A DNA stretch of 64,000 nt, from positions 22,241 through 86,240 of the forward strand of contig JAUYGY010000024.1 in NCBI GenBank assembly GCA_030690315.1, given 5' to 3'. Under the pieces are notes generated by a model. The model was given only the letters and a program-made list of their open reading frames with translations. It was not told where the DNA came from and did no database searches. This document shows, one piece after another, positions 16,995 to 26,160 of the stretch. Each line of letters begins with the position of its first letter. The stretch's first letter is position 1. The translations under genes were made by a program, and so were the position numbers. The stretch is from Aequorivita sp. (lineage in GTDB: Bacteria > Bacteroidota > Bacteroidia > Flavobacteriales > Flavobacteriaceae).

Positions 16995-18362
16995 CAATTT
17001 TGTTTGAAGAAATATCTCCCAAACCGCAACCCCAATCGCCAAAACATATTCCAAAGCCACCATCCAAAGCTTTTCATCAAATCCATCTTTTCCATAAGCG
17101 GAATAGCTTAATACTACCACAAAACTCCAAACAATCGGGAATTTATATTTGGTAAAAACCGAAAGCAAAAGGGGAGTGACAATGTACCACGGATGCACGG
17201 TTGTGGAAAGCAAAAAGTAAAAGGAAATTGTAAAAAGCATCGCGGTTATCAGCTGCTGCGGCGTTTTGTTTTTTCTGAAAAAAACCATTCCCACAACAAA
17301 AAGGAGCACCAAAACGGGAAGAATCTTGCCAACGGTTGTTATCAAATTCCAGCCTACAATTTGAAACCCGATCCATCGGATTATGTAGTAAACACTGGCA
17401 TTAAATTCAAAATTCTGAAACCAAAGCGCAATGGTTGATGAGAAATTCTGAATAAATTCGGAAGAGAGAAAAGGAAGAAAAGTAATTAAAACTGTTAATG
17501 TAATTACTGAATAAAATTTTAACAAAGATGTCCGGTCGAGCCTTTCAACTCCGATCAAGACAGGCTCCGTGGAGACCTCCTTTGAAAGAGAATACTCCAA
17601 AAACAAAGGCAAAAACAAAAGCGGTATCAGCTTCACCGAAACCGAAACCCCAATTAAAATCGCTGCCCAAAACCATTTTCCGTTAAAAAGTAGATACAAT
17701 GCCCAAACAAAAAAGAATAGCATTACTCCTTCAAAATGAAGGTTTCCGCTTAATTCGATAATTATAAATGGACTTAAAAAATACCAAAAAATGTTTTTAA
17801 TTGGAAGGTTCAGTTTCTCCAATATTTTCTTTCCGAAGTAAAGAATCCCAACATCTGCCAAAATAATTATCACTCGAAGAAAAACCACGGAACCTAAAAT
17901 GCTCTTCCCGGAAAATAGCGCAGCCACCGCAAAAAACAATTGGTTAATGGGCGGATAATTGCTGAAGTGGCTTGCATTCAATGCTCCCATTCCTTCAATT
18001 AATAATTTTGATTGTTCCTCCATTGTCACCTCGAGCGCAGTCGAGAGGTTGGGTGTATATAAATAGGGACTTACACCTTGCGCAACCAATCTTCCATCCC
18101 ACAAAAAGCGATAAAAATCCTGCGAAAGATTGGGAATAGCCGCAATAAAAACCAAACGGAATACAATTCCCAAACTGGCCAAAAACCAAAAATTTAGCTT
18201 GAATTTTTCAATAAAAAGATAGGCAGAAAAAAAAAGTGCAGAGTATAGTAACAGCAGTTTTACAAAATCACTTCGCTCCAAATCATACCCAAAACTGATA
18301 TAAAACGCGATGGAAAGTATCGCAAATAAAAGAGGGACTCTATATAGTTTAATGAAATTCAA
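16977..18362 (-). CDS. Polytopic GT-C-type glycosyltransferase (mannosyltransferase-like)
   Basis: A 461-residue protein with about ten or more transmembrane helices. The first periplasmic loop carries SQDFYRFLWDGRLVAQGVSPY, the acidic loop typical of GT-C enzymes that use polyprenyl-phosphate sugars; GT87/MptA-B-like proteins are the closest resemblance I can name. No ATG lies in frame near the start; the first codon is TTG at 18362, behind an in-frame stop. Two palindromic elements (17538-17567 and 18028-18049) lie inside the coding sequence and are read through in frame. The C-terminus runs into another palindrome. Sugar and acceptor are unknown. Confidence 0.72.
   Translation of the reverse strand: MNFIKLYRVPLLFAILSIAFYISFGYDLERSDFVKLLLLYSALFFSAYLFIEKFKLNFWFLASLGIVFRLVFIAAIPNLSQDFYRFLWDGRLVAQGVSPYLYTPNLSTALEVTMEEQSKLLIEGMGALNASHFSNYPPINQLFFAVAALFSGKSILGSVVFLRVIIILADVGILYFGKKILEKLNLPIKNIFWYFLSPFIIIELSGNLHFEGVMLFFFVWALYLLFNGKWFWAAILIGVSVSVKLIPLLFLPLFLEYSLSKEVSTEPVLIGVERLDRTSLLKFYSVITLTVLITFLPFLSSEFIQNFSSTIALWFQNFEFNASVYYIIRWIGFQIVGWNLITTVGKILPVLVLLFVVGMVFFRKNKTPQQLITAMLFTISFYFLLSTTVHPWYIVTPLLLSVFTKYKFPIVWSFVVVLSYSAYGKDGFDEKLWMVALEYVLAIGVAVWEIFLQTKLKPTRF
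17538..17567. repeat. In-frame palindromic repeat inside the glycosyltransferase gene
   Basis: GAGCCTTTCAACTCCGATCA continues as AGACAGGCTC, with GAGCCT/AGGCTC ends forming a stem. On the coding strand it is translated around TEPVLIGVERL, a peptide typical of flavobacterial dispersed repeats read as protein. Confidence 0.55.
18028..18049. repeat. In-frame palindromic repeat inside the glycosyltransferase gene
   Basis: ACCTCGAGCGCAGTCGAGAGGT folds as ACCTCGA / TCGAGAGGT with one bulge. It is translated as part of NLSTALEVTME. The same core is a familiar dispersed palindrome in flavobacteria. Confidence 0.6.
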
Positions 18363-18398
18363 AAACCATTTTATTTAATCTTTATTGGGAAAATCAAA

Positions 18399-18440
18399 AA
18401 TCAGCAATCAGCAATCAGCAATCGTCAATCGTCAATCGTC
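18399..18440. repeat. Heptamer tandem repeat
   Basis: Three copies of AATCAGC followed by three of AATCGTC, immediately downstream of the PD40 lipoprotein gene and upstream of the glycosyltransferase start (both on the minus strand). Confidence 0.85.
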
Positions 18441-18447
18441 AATCAAT

Positions 18448-19575
18448 TCAGTCTTGCCATTCCGCAATAAAAAGATTGGTGTCGCGACTCCCTCCATTAT
18501 TTCTATTTGAAGAAAACACTAACTTTTTCCCATCATTTGAAAATACTGGAAAAGCATCAAAAGTTTCGCTATGTGTAACCCTTTCCAGATTTTTACCATC
18601 AATATCGATTAAATAAAGATTGAACGGAAAACCTCTTTCAGCTTCAAAATTACTGGAAAACAAAATCTTTTTTCCGGATGGATGAAAAAACGGTGCCCAA
18701 TTGGCGTTGCCCAAATGTGTCAATTGGCGAAGCTCACTGCCATCGGCATTGCAGATAAAAAGCTCCATCTCAGTGGGTTGTACCAAACCTTGTGCTAGCA
18801 AATCCTTGTATTCCTTTATTTCGGCTTCGGTTTTTGGACGCGAAGCACGGAAAATTAATTTGCTTCCGTCGGGCGAAAAGAATGCGCCACCATCGTATCC
18901 CAATTCATTGGTTATTTGCTTCACGTTTTTTCCATCAATGTCCATTGTGTAAAGTTCCAAATCGCCACTTCGCATCGAGGTAAAAACTATTTTATCTCCT
19001 TTGGGAGAAACGGTGGCTTCGGCATCGTAACCCGCTTCGGTAGTAAGTTGAGCGGTGATATTTCCCTCTAAATCCGCTACAAAAATATCAAAACTGTCAT
19101 AAACGGGCCAGACGTATTTTCCTTCTTTTTTCAATGGGACTTCGGGGCAATTTTCATCTTTTAAATGGGTACTTCCATAAACAATATGTTTCCCGTCGGG
19201 CAGAAAATAACTGCAGGTAGTTCTGCCTTTGCCGGTGCTCACCATTGGTGGTTGTTTGTCCTTAAAAGTTTCATCGGCGTTCATCAAAAACATTTGATCA
19301 CAGTTTACGCCCCAGTTTTCATTGTTGCTTTGGAAGATAAGTTTTGAATCATCGAAACTCCAGTAGGCTTCAGCGTTATCGCCGCCAAATGTAACTTGCC
19401 GTATGTTTTTGAAATGCTTTTCTTCAGAATAAATTAAAGTATCCTTTGTCTGTGGATCGAGGACAAATGATGTAGTTTTTTCAATGTTATTTAAATTTTC
19501 CTTTTCATTTTTTTTGGATTCATTTTTACAGCAAACCAATAGTGAAACAAAAGGAAGAAGGTAAAGTAATTTCAT
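18448..19575 (-). CDS. PD40/TolB-like beta-propeller lipoprotein
   Basis: A 375-residue exported protein. The N-terminus (MKLLYLLPFVSLLVCCKNE) is a lipoprotein signal. The rest consists of repeated PD40/WD40-like units (for example FSPDGSKLIFRASRP, FHPSGKKILFSSNFE, FSNDGKKLVFSSNRN), which build a TolB-type beta-propeller. Such proteins bind other proteins or ligands in the periplasm. The divergent neighbour is an M28 peptidase lipoprotein starting only 30 bp away, so the two may be co-regulated or work on the same peptide substrates; that link is inference. Confidence 0.82.
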   Translation of the reverse strand: MKLLYLLPFVSLLVCCKNESKKNEKENLNNIEKTTSFVLDPQTKDTLIYSEEKHFKNIRQVTFGGDNAEAYWSFDDSKLIFQSNNENWGVNCDQMFLMNADETFKDKQPPMVSTGKGRTTCSYFLPDGKHIVYGSTHLKDENCPEVPLKKEGKYVWPVYDSFDIFVADLEGNITAQLTTEAGYDAEATVSPKGDKIVFTSMRSGDLELYTMDIDGKNVKQITNELGYDGGAFFSPDGSKLIFRASRPKTEAEIKEYKDLLAQGLVQPTEMELFICNADGSELRQLTHLGNANWAPFFHPSGKKILFSSNFEAERGFPFNLYLIDIDGKNLERVTHSETFDAFPVFSNDGKKLVFSSNRNNGGSRDTNLFIAEWQD

Positions 19576-19605
19576 TTTAATGTATTTTTGAGCAAAAGTA
19601 ATGAT

Positions 19606-20856
19606 ATGCGTGCAATTATAGTGTTATTTCTGGCAATGCTTGTTTTCTCCTGTAAAGAAACAAAGGTGCATTCCGTAAGTATGAAAGAGGATGTTTCTAT
19701 TTTGGCAAACGATAGCCTTAACGGAAGAAAAACAGGTTCAGCCGGTGAAAAAAAGGCGGCCGAATATATAGCGAAACGTTTTGAAAGTTTAGGTTTACAG
19801 CCAAAAGGAAGTGAGGGCTATTTTCAGAAATTTGCATTTAAGGCCAATAAAAATCCGCATCAGGAAGCTGAGTTTACTTCAGAAAAAAACGACCCTTCGG
19901 CTCCGCTCAGGGCTGAAACTGGCGAAAACGTAATCGGTTATATAGATAATAATGCTGAAAATACCGTGGTAATTGGCGCGCATTACGACCATTTGGGAAT
20001 GGGCGGCGAAGGTTCACTTTATCGCGAAGGCGACGCAATCCATAATGGAGCCGACGATAATGCGAGCGGTGTAGCGGTGATGCTCCATTTGGCAGATTCA
20101 CTTCGCTTCGACTCCGCTCAGCGACCAAAGAATAATAACTATCTTTTTATCGCATTTTCTGGGGAAGAGGAAGGATTATTGGGCTCAAATTATTTCGTAA
20201 AAAATCCAACCATCGATACCAAAAAAGTAACCTATATGCTGAATATGGATATGGTGGGAAGGCTGAATTCTGAAAATACTTTGGCTGTTTATGGCTTGGG
20301 AACTTCACCTCTTTTGAAGCAAAGCGTAATTGCAAATGCCGGGAATTTGAAAATTACCGAAAACGAAAGTGGCGTTGGTCCGAGTGACCATACCTCGTTT
20401 TATTTGGCCGATATTCCGGTGCTGCACTTTTTCACCGGCCAGCACGAAGATTACCACAAACCGAGCGATGATACCGAAAAAGTGAATTTTGCTGGAATGG
20501 AAATGGTTTCAAACTATATTTTTAGTATCATCAAAGATTTGGATTCGCAGAAAAAACTTCCCTTCAGAAAAACCAAAAACGAAAGCGAAGTAGTGCCCGA
20601 TTTTAAAGTGACTTTGGGTGTGGTGCCAGATTATCTTTTTAGCGGAAAGGGAATGCGGATTGATGGGGTTAGCGAAGAAAAACCAGCCCAAAAAGCGGGT
20701 CTCCAAAAAGGTGATATTGTGGTAAAAATGGGCGAGTTTGAAGTGACCGATATGATGAGTTATATGAAAAGTCTTTCAAAATTTGAAAAGGGACAAACGG
20801 CAATTGTTACTGTTGATAGAGGAGGAACATTGAAAGAAGTTGAAGTTACTTTCTAA
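19606..20856 (+). CDS. M28-family zinc peptidase lipoprotein with PDZ domain
   Basis: I start at ATG 19606 because it gives an intact lipoprotein signal (MRAIIVLFLAMLVFSCKE, Cys16); the in-frame TTG at 19588 overlaps a TAnnTTTG element. The protein has 416 residues. M28 metal ligands are seen in GAHYDHLG, GADDNASG, FSGEEEGLLG, NMDMVG and the late His in GQHEDYH. A C-terminal PDZ domain starts near residue 320 (GVSEEKPAQKAGLQKGDIV). It is a predicted surface aminopeptidase. Two palindromic repeats (19893-19912, 20105-20124) are translated in frame (DPSAPLRAE and LRFDSAQRP), just before and after the first metal-binding motifs. Confidence 0.88.
   Translation: MRAIIVLFLAMLVFSCKETKVHSVSMKEDVSILANDSLNGRKTGSAGEKKAAEYIAKRFESLGLQPKGSEGYFQKFAFKANKNPHQEAEFTSEKNDPSAPLRAETGENVIGYIDNNAENTVVIGAHYDHLGMGGEGSLYREGDAIHNGADDNASGVAVMLHLADSLRFDSAQRPKNNNYLFIAFSGEEEGLLGSNYFVKNPTIDTKKVTYMLNMDMVGRLNSENTLAVYGLGTSPLLKQSVIANAGNLKITENESGVGPSDHTSFYLADIPVLHFFTGQHEDYHKPSDDTEKVNFAGMEMVSNYIFSIIKDLDSQKKLPFRKTKNESEVVPDFKVTLGVVPDYLFSGKGMRIDGVSEEKPAQKAGLQKGDIVVKMGEFEVTDMMSYMKSLSKFEKGQTAIVTVDRGGTLKEVEVTF
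19893..19912. repeat. In-frame palindromic repeat inside the M28 peptidase gene
   Basis: CCCTTCGGCTCCGCTCAGGG, stem CCCT/AGGG, translated within NDPSAPLRAE between the N-terminal region and the first metal motif. Confidence 0.6.
20105..20124. repeat. Second in-frame repeat inside the M28 peptidase gene
   Basis: GCTTCGACTCCGCTCAGCGA shares the TCCGCTCAG core with the element 200 bp upstream and is translated within LRFDSAQRPK, in a loop before FIAFSGEEEG. Confidence 0.6.
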
Positions 20857-20871
20857 ACTTCAGAAATAAAA

Positions 20872-20904
20872 AAACCTCACAAATCATTAAGAAATGTGAG
20901 GTTT
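20872..20904. terminator. Bidirectional terminator between M28 peptidase and groEL
   Basis: AAACCTCACA / TGTGAGGTTT stem. The minus-strand side runs into a long T-tract, which fits groEL; the plus side has a weaker T-rich tail for the peptidase gene. Confidence 0.8.
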
Positions 20905-20929
20905 AATTTTATTAATCACTTTGGGAAAT

Positions 20930-22607
<1,678 letters not shown>

Positions 22608-22643
22608 GTTAAACTAATTTTAAGAGATTTATTTATGAAGGGA

Positions 22644-22919
22644 TTAGATGATTGCCAAGATATCATCCTCGCGCATGATAAGGTAATCTTTGCCGTCCAG
22701 CTTTAATTCACTGCCGGAGTACTTTCCGTAAAGAACAGTATCTCCAACTTTTACGGTCATTTTGTAGTCTTCTTTTCCTTTGCCCACTGCCATTACTTTC
22801 CCTTGTTGGGGTTTTTCTTTAGCCGAATCGGGAATGTAGAGTCCTGAAGCTGTTTTTGTTTCTGCTTCTTGGGGCTGGACCAAAACGCGGTCAGCCAAGG
22901 GTTGAATTTTTAATGCCAT
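22644..22919 (-). CDS. groES: Co-chaperonin GroES
   Basis: A 91-residue HSP10. The start is ATG at 22919 ([20 protein letters not shown]); a TTG two codons earlier is unlikely. The mobile loop region ([21 protein letters not shown]) lies at residues about 19-39, and the [10 protein letters not shown] and [11 protein letters not shown] segments are typical. GroES caps GroEL, encoded downstream. No CIRCE operator and no TAnnTTTG box is visible upstream; instead there is a sigma-54-like element (22974-22989). Confidence 0.97.
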   Translation of the reverse strand: MALKIQPLADRVLVQPQEAETKTASGLYIPDSAKEKPQQGKVMAVGKGKEDYKMTVKVGDTVLYGKYSGSELKLDGKDYLIMREDDILAII

Positions 22920-22973
22920 TTTCAATTTTATTTTTAGTTGTTATACTTGCTTTCAATAGTGTAGTAGCTATTT

Positions 22974-22989
22974 GGCAGAAATTGTGCCA
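22974..22989 (-). promoter_or_regulatory. Possible sigma-54-type promoter or dyad operator upstream of groES
   Basis: On the minus strand TGGCACAATTTCTGCC matches the -24/-12 form TGGCAC-N5-TTGC except for one T. It also contains the dyad TGGCA-N7-TGCCA (22973-22989), so it could instead be a repressor site. The predicted transcript start is about 45 bp from the groES ATG. Confidence 0.4.
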
Positions 22990-23020
22990 CCGCCCATAAA
23001 CTGACATAATACAAAATAAA

Positions 23021-23046
23021 AATGCCAGCTTGTCAGAGCTGGCATT
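23021..23046 (-). terminator. Hairpin ending the miaB-secG operon
   Basis: AATGCCAGCT / AGCTGGCATT, a perfect 10-bp stem with a 6-base loop, 24 bp after the secG stop. On the minus strand it is followed by TTTTATTTTG, a usable T-rich tail. Confidence 0.8.
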
Positions 23047-23069
23047 TAAAAATATGTTATAACTAAATA

Positions 23070-23402
23070 TTAGTTTGTAGTATCTGTTGCGGTAGGTGCT
23101 GGAGTTTGTGTTGTTGGCACTGCAGGAACAGCACTTTCATCAAAAGTCTTTGATTGCAAACTACTTCCACCCATAATAAATACGTTGGAGAATAAAATCA
23201 AAGCCAACATAATTGTTGCAAGGGTCCAAGTACTTTTATCCAAAAAGTCACTTGTTTTTTGAACGCCACCAATCTGTGCGCCACCGCCACCGCCAAATGA
23301 CGATGAAAGTCCGCCACCTTTTGGGTTTTGAACCATTATAACTATGACCAATAAAAAGGCCACTATCATTATTAAAATTAAGAATATTGTAAACGTACTC
23401 AT
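23070..23402 (-). CDS. secG: Preprotein translocase subunit SecG
   Basis: A 110-residue membrane protein with two transmembrane helices (about 4-25 and 58-77) joined by the SecG motif MVQNPKGGGLSSSFGGGGG. The C-terminal tail is rich in Thr, Pro and Ala. SecG supports SecYE during protein export. It overlaps the upstream gene by 4 bp (ATGA), so it is translationally coupled and is the last gene of the miaB operon. Confidence 0.95.
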   Translation of the reverse strand: MSTFTIFLILIMIVAFLLVIVIMVQNPKGGGLSSSFGGGGGAQIGGVQKTSDFLDKSTWTLATIMLALILFSNVFIMGGSSLQSKTFDESAVPAVPTTQTPAPTATDTTN

Positions 23403-24325
23403 GATTGTTCTGAATTAATCAATTTATCTATCGCCCGAATTTGGTCTGCAAAGAAACCACTTTTTTCGGGATTTTTCAAAATTAATATTTTATATGCTTG
23501 AATTGCTTTTTTATAGTTCTTTTGCTGAAGGTAAACTTTAGCCAAAGTCTCTGTCATCAGCGAATCTGATGCTTGTGTATAGGGTTTTTCTAAATTGTTT
23601 TTTTCTTCTTTTGGCGTTTTTCTTTCTATTTCCGAAGGAATTATTTTTGGTCGGTCCTGAATAAATTTATCAATCATTTCAAACTTTCGATCTTTCTCTT
23701 CCTGTCCTGAAGATTCGGGGGACACTTCCTCTTTTTGTGAAGTTTCTTCCGAACGTTCAATGGGTTTTGCTTTTGTCAGTTTCAACCATTCACTGAAAGA
23801 ATGGGTATCACTTTTTGTAAATTCCAAAGGTTTATCCGGTTGCAGAACTTGCTCCGGTTTTTCTTCCTTTTTTTCAACCAAATTGGTTATAGATTCTACC
23901 TTTCTTTGGAAAAGCGCCGGATTCAAAATATTCTCGGCCTTTTGTATTTCGGCTTTCAGTTGTTTGTCTATCTCAAGGCTAATTTGTTCTGAAACATCTT
24001 CTGAAATTACTTTTATTTCATCAATCGATGCATCGTGCTGCAGGATAGTTTGCGAAATTTCATTCTGAATAAATTTGTCCGAAGTAATGTATTCAAATAA
24101 AATATCACGATCTGTGGTATGCGCAGCGGCAAGTTTCAGCGCATCATTGTACAGAAAACTGTCCTGATTTTTCAAACCTTTTAGCTGCAACGCCCGCGCA
24201 CTTTGAAAATAGGGGTGTTTTTTAATAAGCAAATCCAACGCAACCAAATCCTCAGAAGTTATTTTCTGTGGATTGGCGAGTAAATATGTAAAGTTCGACG
24301 TGTTCAAAATACTACCAGTTTGCAA
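23399..24325 (-). CDS. Uncharacterised protein with C-terminal TPR-like repeat
   Basis: A 308-residue soluble protein. The N-terminal 100 residues are helical (LANPQKITSEDLVALDLLIKK), the middle about 120-240 is charged and low-complexity (many Glu, Lys, Pro), and the C-terminus ends in a TPR-like pair (ETLAKVYLQQKNYKKAIQAYKIL). The frame begins with TTG; either 24325 or 24307 could be the start, the latter just after the lptE stop. The gene lies between lptE and secG, so a role in envelope assembly is possible but unproven. It is a conserved flavobacterial neighbour as far as I recall. Confidence 0.7.
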   Translation of the reverse strand: MQTGSILNTSNFTYLLANPQKITSEDLVALDLLIKKHPYFQSARALQLKGLKNQDSFLYNDALKLAAAHTTDRDILFEYITSDKFIQNEISQTILQHDASIDEIKVISEDVSEQISLEIDKQLKAEIQKAENILNPALFQRKVESITNLVEKKEEKPEQVLQPDKPLEFTKSDTHSFSEWLKLTKAKPIERSEETSQKEEVSPESSGQEEKDRKFEMIDKFIQDRPKIIPSEIERKTPKEEKNNLEKPYTQASDSLMTETLAKVYLQQKNYKKAIQAYKILILKNPEKSGFFADQIRAIDKLINSEQS

Positions 24326-24824
24326 GCGATTTGTTGAAAATATCCTGAGTTAAGCGTTCAAAAATTATATCGACCGCGGCATCCAGCCTTGAACCGGTTA
24401 ACTGGGTTGTTCCCGGATAATCATAATAAAAACTGAAAGGCTGCTCAAAATCTTTTAGCGGGTCTTTGGTGTTATAAAACCGCACGTTTATTGCAATAGT
24501 TAGTCTGTTTTGGGCTGCCGTACTGTTAGAGGTTGCGGTGATTGGAGCAATGTAGAATTGTGTAATTTCCCCTTCGTAAACCAAATCGCCACTACTGTTT
24601 ACCAAATCCAAACTGGTTTGATTTAGCAATAAATCCTGCAGTTTTTGAGTGAAATCTCGGGCCATTCCCGGCTCAACGATGGGCGCATTATTTTGAAAAT
24701 AGTTTACCTGAACGGTATTTGTAGTGGTATAATTAATATCGGCCCCCGTAAATGAATACGGGCCACAGCCCTGTATTGTTAGCGCAACAAAAAATAAAAA
24801 GATAAGTGGAAAAAACTTGTTCAT
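24312..24824 (-). CDS. lptE: LPS assembly lipoprotein LptE
   Basis: A 170-residue lipoprotein (signal MNKFFPLIFLFFVALTIQGC, Cys20) followed by GPYSFTGADI, a hallmark of Bacteroidota LptE. The family plugs LptD and helps place lipopolysaccharide in the outer membrane. The gene ends inside the start of the TPR-like gene and follows the sigma-54 activator by 55 bp; that gap carries a heptamer repeat (ATCAACC three times, 24861-24881). Confidence 0.87.
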   Translation of the reverse strand: MNKFFPLIFLFFVALTIQGCGPYSFTGADINYTTTNTVQVNYFQNNAPIVEPGMARDFTQKLQDLLLNQTSLDLVNSSGDLVYEGEITQFYIAPITATSNSTAAQNRLTIAINVRFYNTKDPLKDFEQPFSFYYDYPGTTQLTGSRLDAAVDIIFERLTQDIFNKSLANW

Positions 24825-24860
24825 TTGCTAGATTTTGTAATCATTTTTTTTTCATCGACT

Positions 24861-24881
24861 ATCAACCATCAACCATCAACT
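24861..24881. repeat. Heptamer tandem repeat
   Basis: ATCAACC, ATCAACC, ATCAACT in tandem between lptE and the sigma-54 activator, overlapping the end of the activator stop region. Confidence 0.75.
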
Positions 24882-26157
24882 AAAGGTCGTACTGCTTTAT
24901 TTTCCTATAAAGCGTTCTTTCAGAAATACCCAGTTCATCTGCGGCATCCTTGCGTTTTCCGTGGTATTTTTCGAGCGATTTTTTGATGAGTTCCAGCTCT
25001 TTTTGTTGAAGTGAAAGGTTTTCCTCTTCCTCAATTTCCTCGGCATATTCGTATTTGTCCTTTCGTTGTTCAGAAGTGTGTTCTGGAATACTGAAAACTT
25101 CTACATCCGTTTCTTCGTTATTGTTTTCATCCTCAATAAAAGATGCCAATTCTTCATCTGCGCTATTTTCTTCCGAATATATTTTATTGATGAGCGACGA
25201 TTGTTCCTCTTTAACTTTAGCTGCACTGCCAGTTTTCATCAATTCCAATGTAAGCTTTTTAAGATCGTTTACGTCACGTTTCATATCAAAAAGCACTTTG
25301 TAAAGAATTTCCCTTTCGCTACTAAAATCGCTTGTTGCTTTCTTTGCATTTACTACTGCGGGAAGATTGCTGCCCATATCCGGCAAATAGTGTTTTAAAG
25401 TTTCATAGGAAATTTCACGCTCCTGCTCCAAAACCGAAATTTGCTCTGCTACGTTTCGCAATTGGCGGATGTTTCCGCTCCAGCGGTATTTCAATAATAA
25501 ATCTGTGGCTTGATCGGTTAATCTAATGGTGGGCATTTTATATTTGTGGGCAAAATCTGCCGCAAATTTTCTGAAAAGCAAATGGATGTCATCTTTGCGC
25601 TCGCGAAGTGGCGGTAAATTGATTTCTACCGTGCTCAATCTGTAATATAAATCCTCGCGGAATTTTCCTTTTTCAATGGCATCTACCATTTTTACGTTTG
25701 TTGCGGCCACAATACGCACATCGGTTTTCTGCGCGGCGGAAGAACCTACTTTCAAAAATTCGCCATTTTCCAAAACACGCAGCAAACGGACTTGCGTTGG
25801 TAGCGGCAATTCGCCAACTTCATCGAGAAAAATTGTACCGCCATCGGCTACCTCAAAATACCCGCTGCGGGTTGCTGTTGCGCCTGTAAACGAACCTTTT
25901 TCGTGACCAAAAAGTTCGCTGTCAATTGTTCCTTCGGGAATGGCGCCGCAGTTTACGGCAATGTATTTTCCGTGTTTTCTATGCGAAAGGGAATGGATTA
26001 TTTTTGGAATACTTTCCTTTCCCACACCGCTCTCGCCCGTAACCAATACCGAAATATCAGTCGGTGCAACTTGTATTGCTTTTTCCACGGCACGGTTCAG
26101 TTTTGGGTCGTTGCCTATTATTCCGAATCGTTGTTTTGTTGCTTGTATACTTTCCAT
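24880..26157 (-). CDS. Sigma-54-interacting AAA+ transcription activator, Fis type, no receiver domain
   Basis: A 425-residue bacterial enhancer-binding protein. The AAA+ domain starts almost at the N-terminus (GESGVGKE Walker A, ELFGHEKGSFTGAT for sigma-54 contact, GGTIFLDEVGELP Walker B, LRNVAEQ). A charged linker follows (about 270-370) and then a Fis-type helix-turn-helix (KDAADELGISERTLYRKIKQ). There is no receiver, GAF or PAS domain, so control must come from another protein or from expression level. The contact loop reads GSFTGA rather than GAFTGA, a tolerated variant. It lies 3 bp after miaB in the same operon. Confidence 0.92.
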   Translation of the reverse strand: MESIQATKQRFGIIGNDPKLNRAVEKAIQVAPTDISVLVTGESGVGKESIPKIIHSLSHRKHGKYIAVNCGAIPEGTIDSELFGHEKGSFTGATATRSGYFEVADGGTIFLDEVGELPLPTQVRLLRVLENGEFLKVGSSAAQKTDVRIVAATNVKMVDAIEKGKFREDLYYRLSTVEINLPPLRERKDDIHLLFRKFAADFAHKYKMPTIRLTDQATDLLLKYRWSGNIRQLRNVAEQISVLEQEREISYETLKHYLPDMGSNLPAVVNAKKATSDFSSEREILYKVLFDMKRDVNDLKKLTLELMKTGSAAKVKEEQSSLINKIYSEENSADEELASFIEDENNNEETDVEVFSIPEHTSEQRKDKYEYAEEIEEEENLSLQQKELELIKKSLEKYHGKRKDAADELGISERTLYRKIKQYDL

Positions 26158-26160
26158 AAA

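Noticed and set aside
22920..23020. CIRCE heat-shock operator before groES
   Set aside because: No TTAGCACTC-N9-GAGTGCTAA dyad is present; the only dyad is the unrelated TGGCA-N7-TGCCA.
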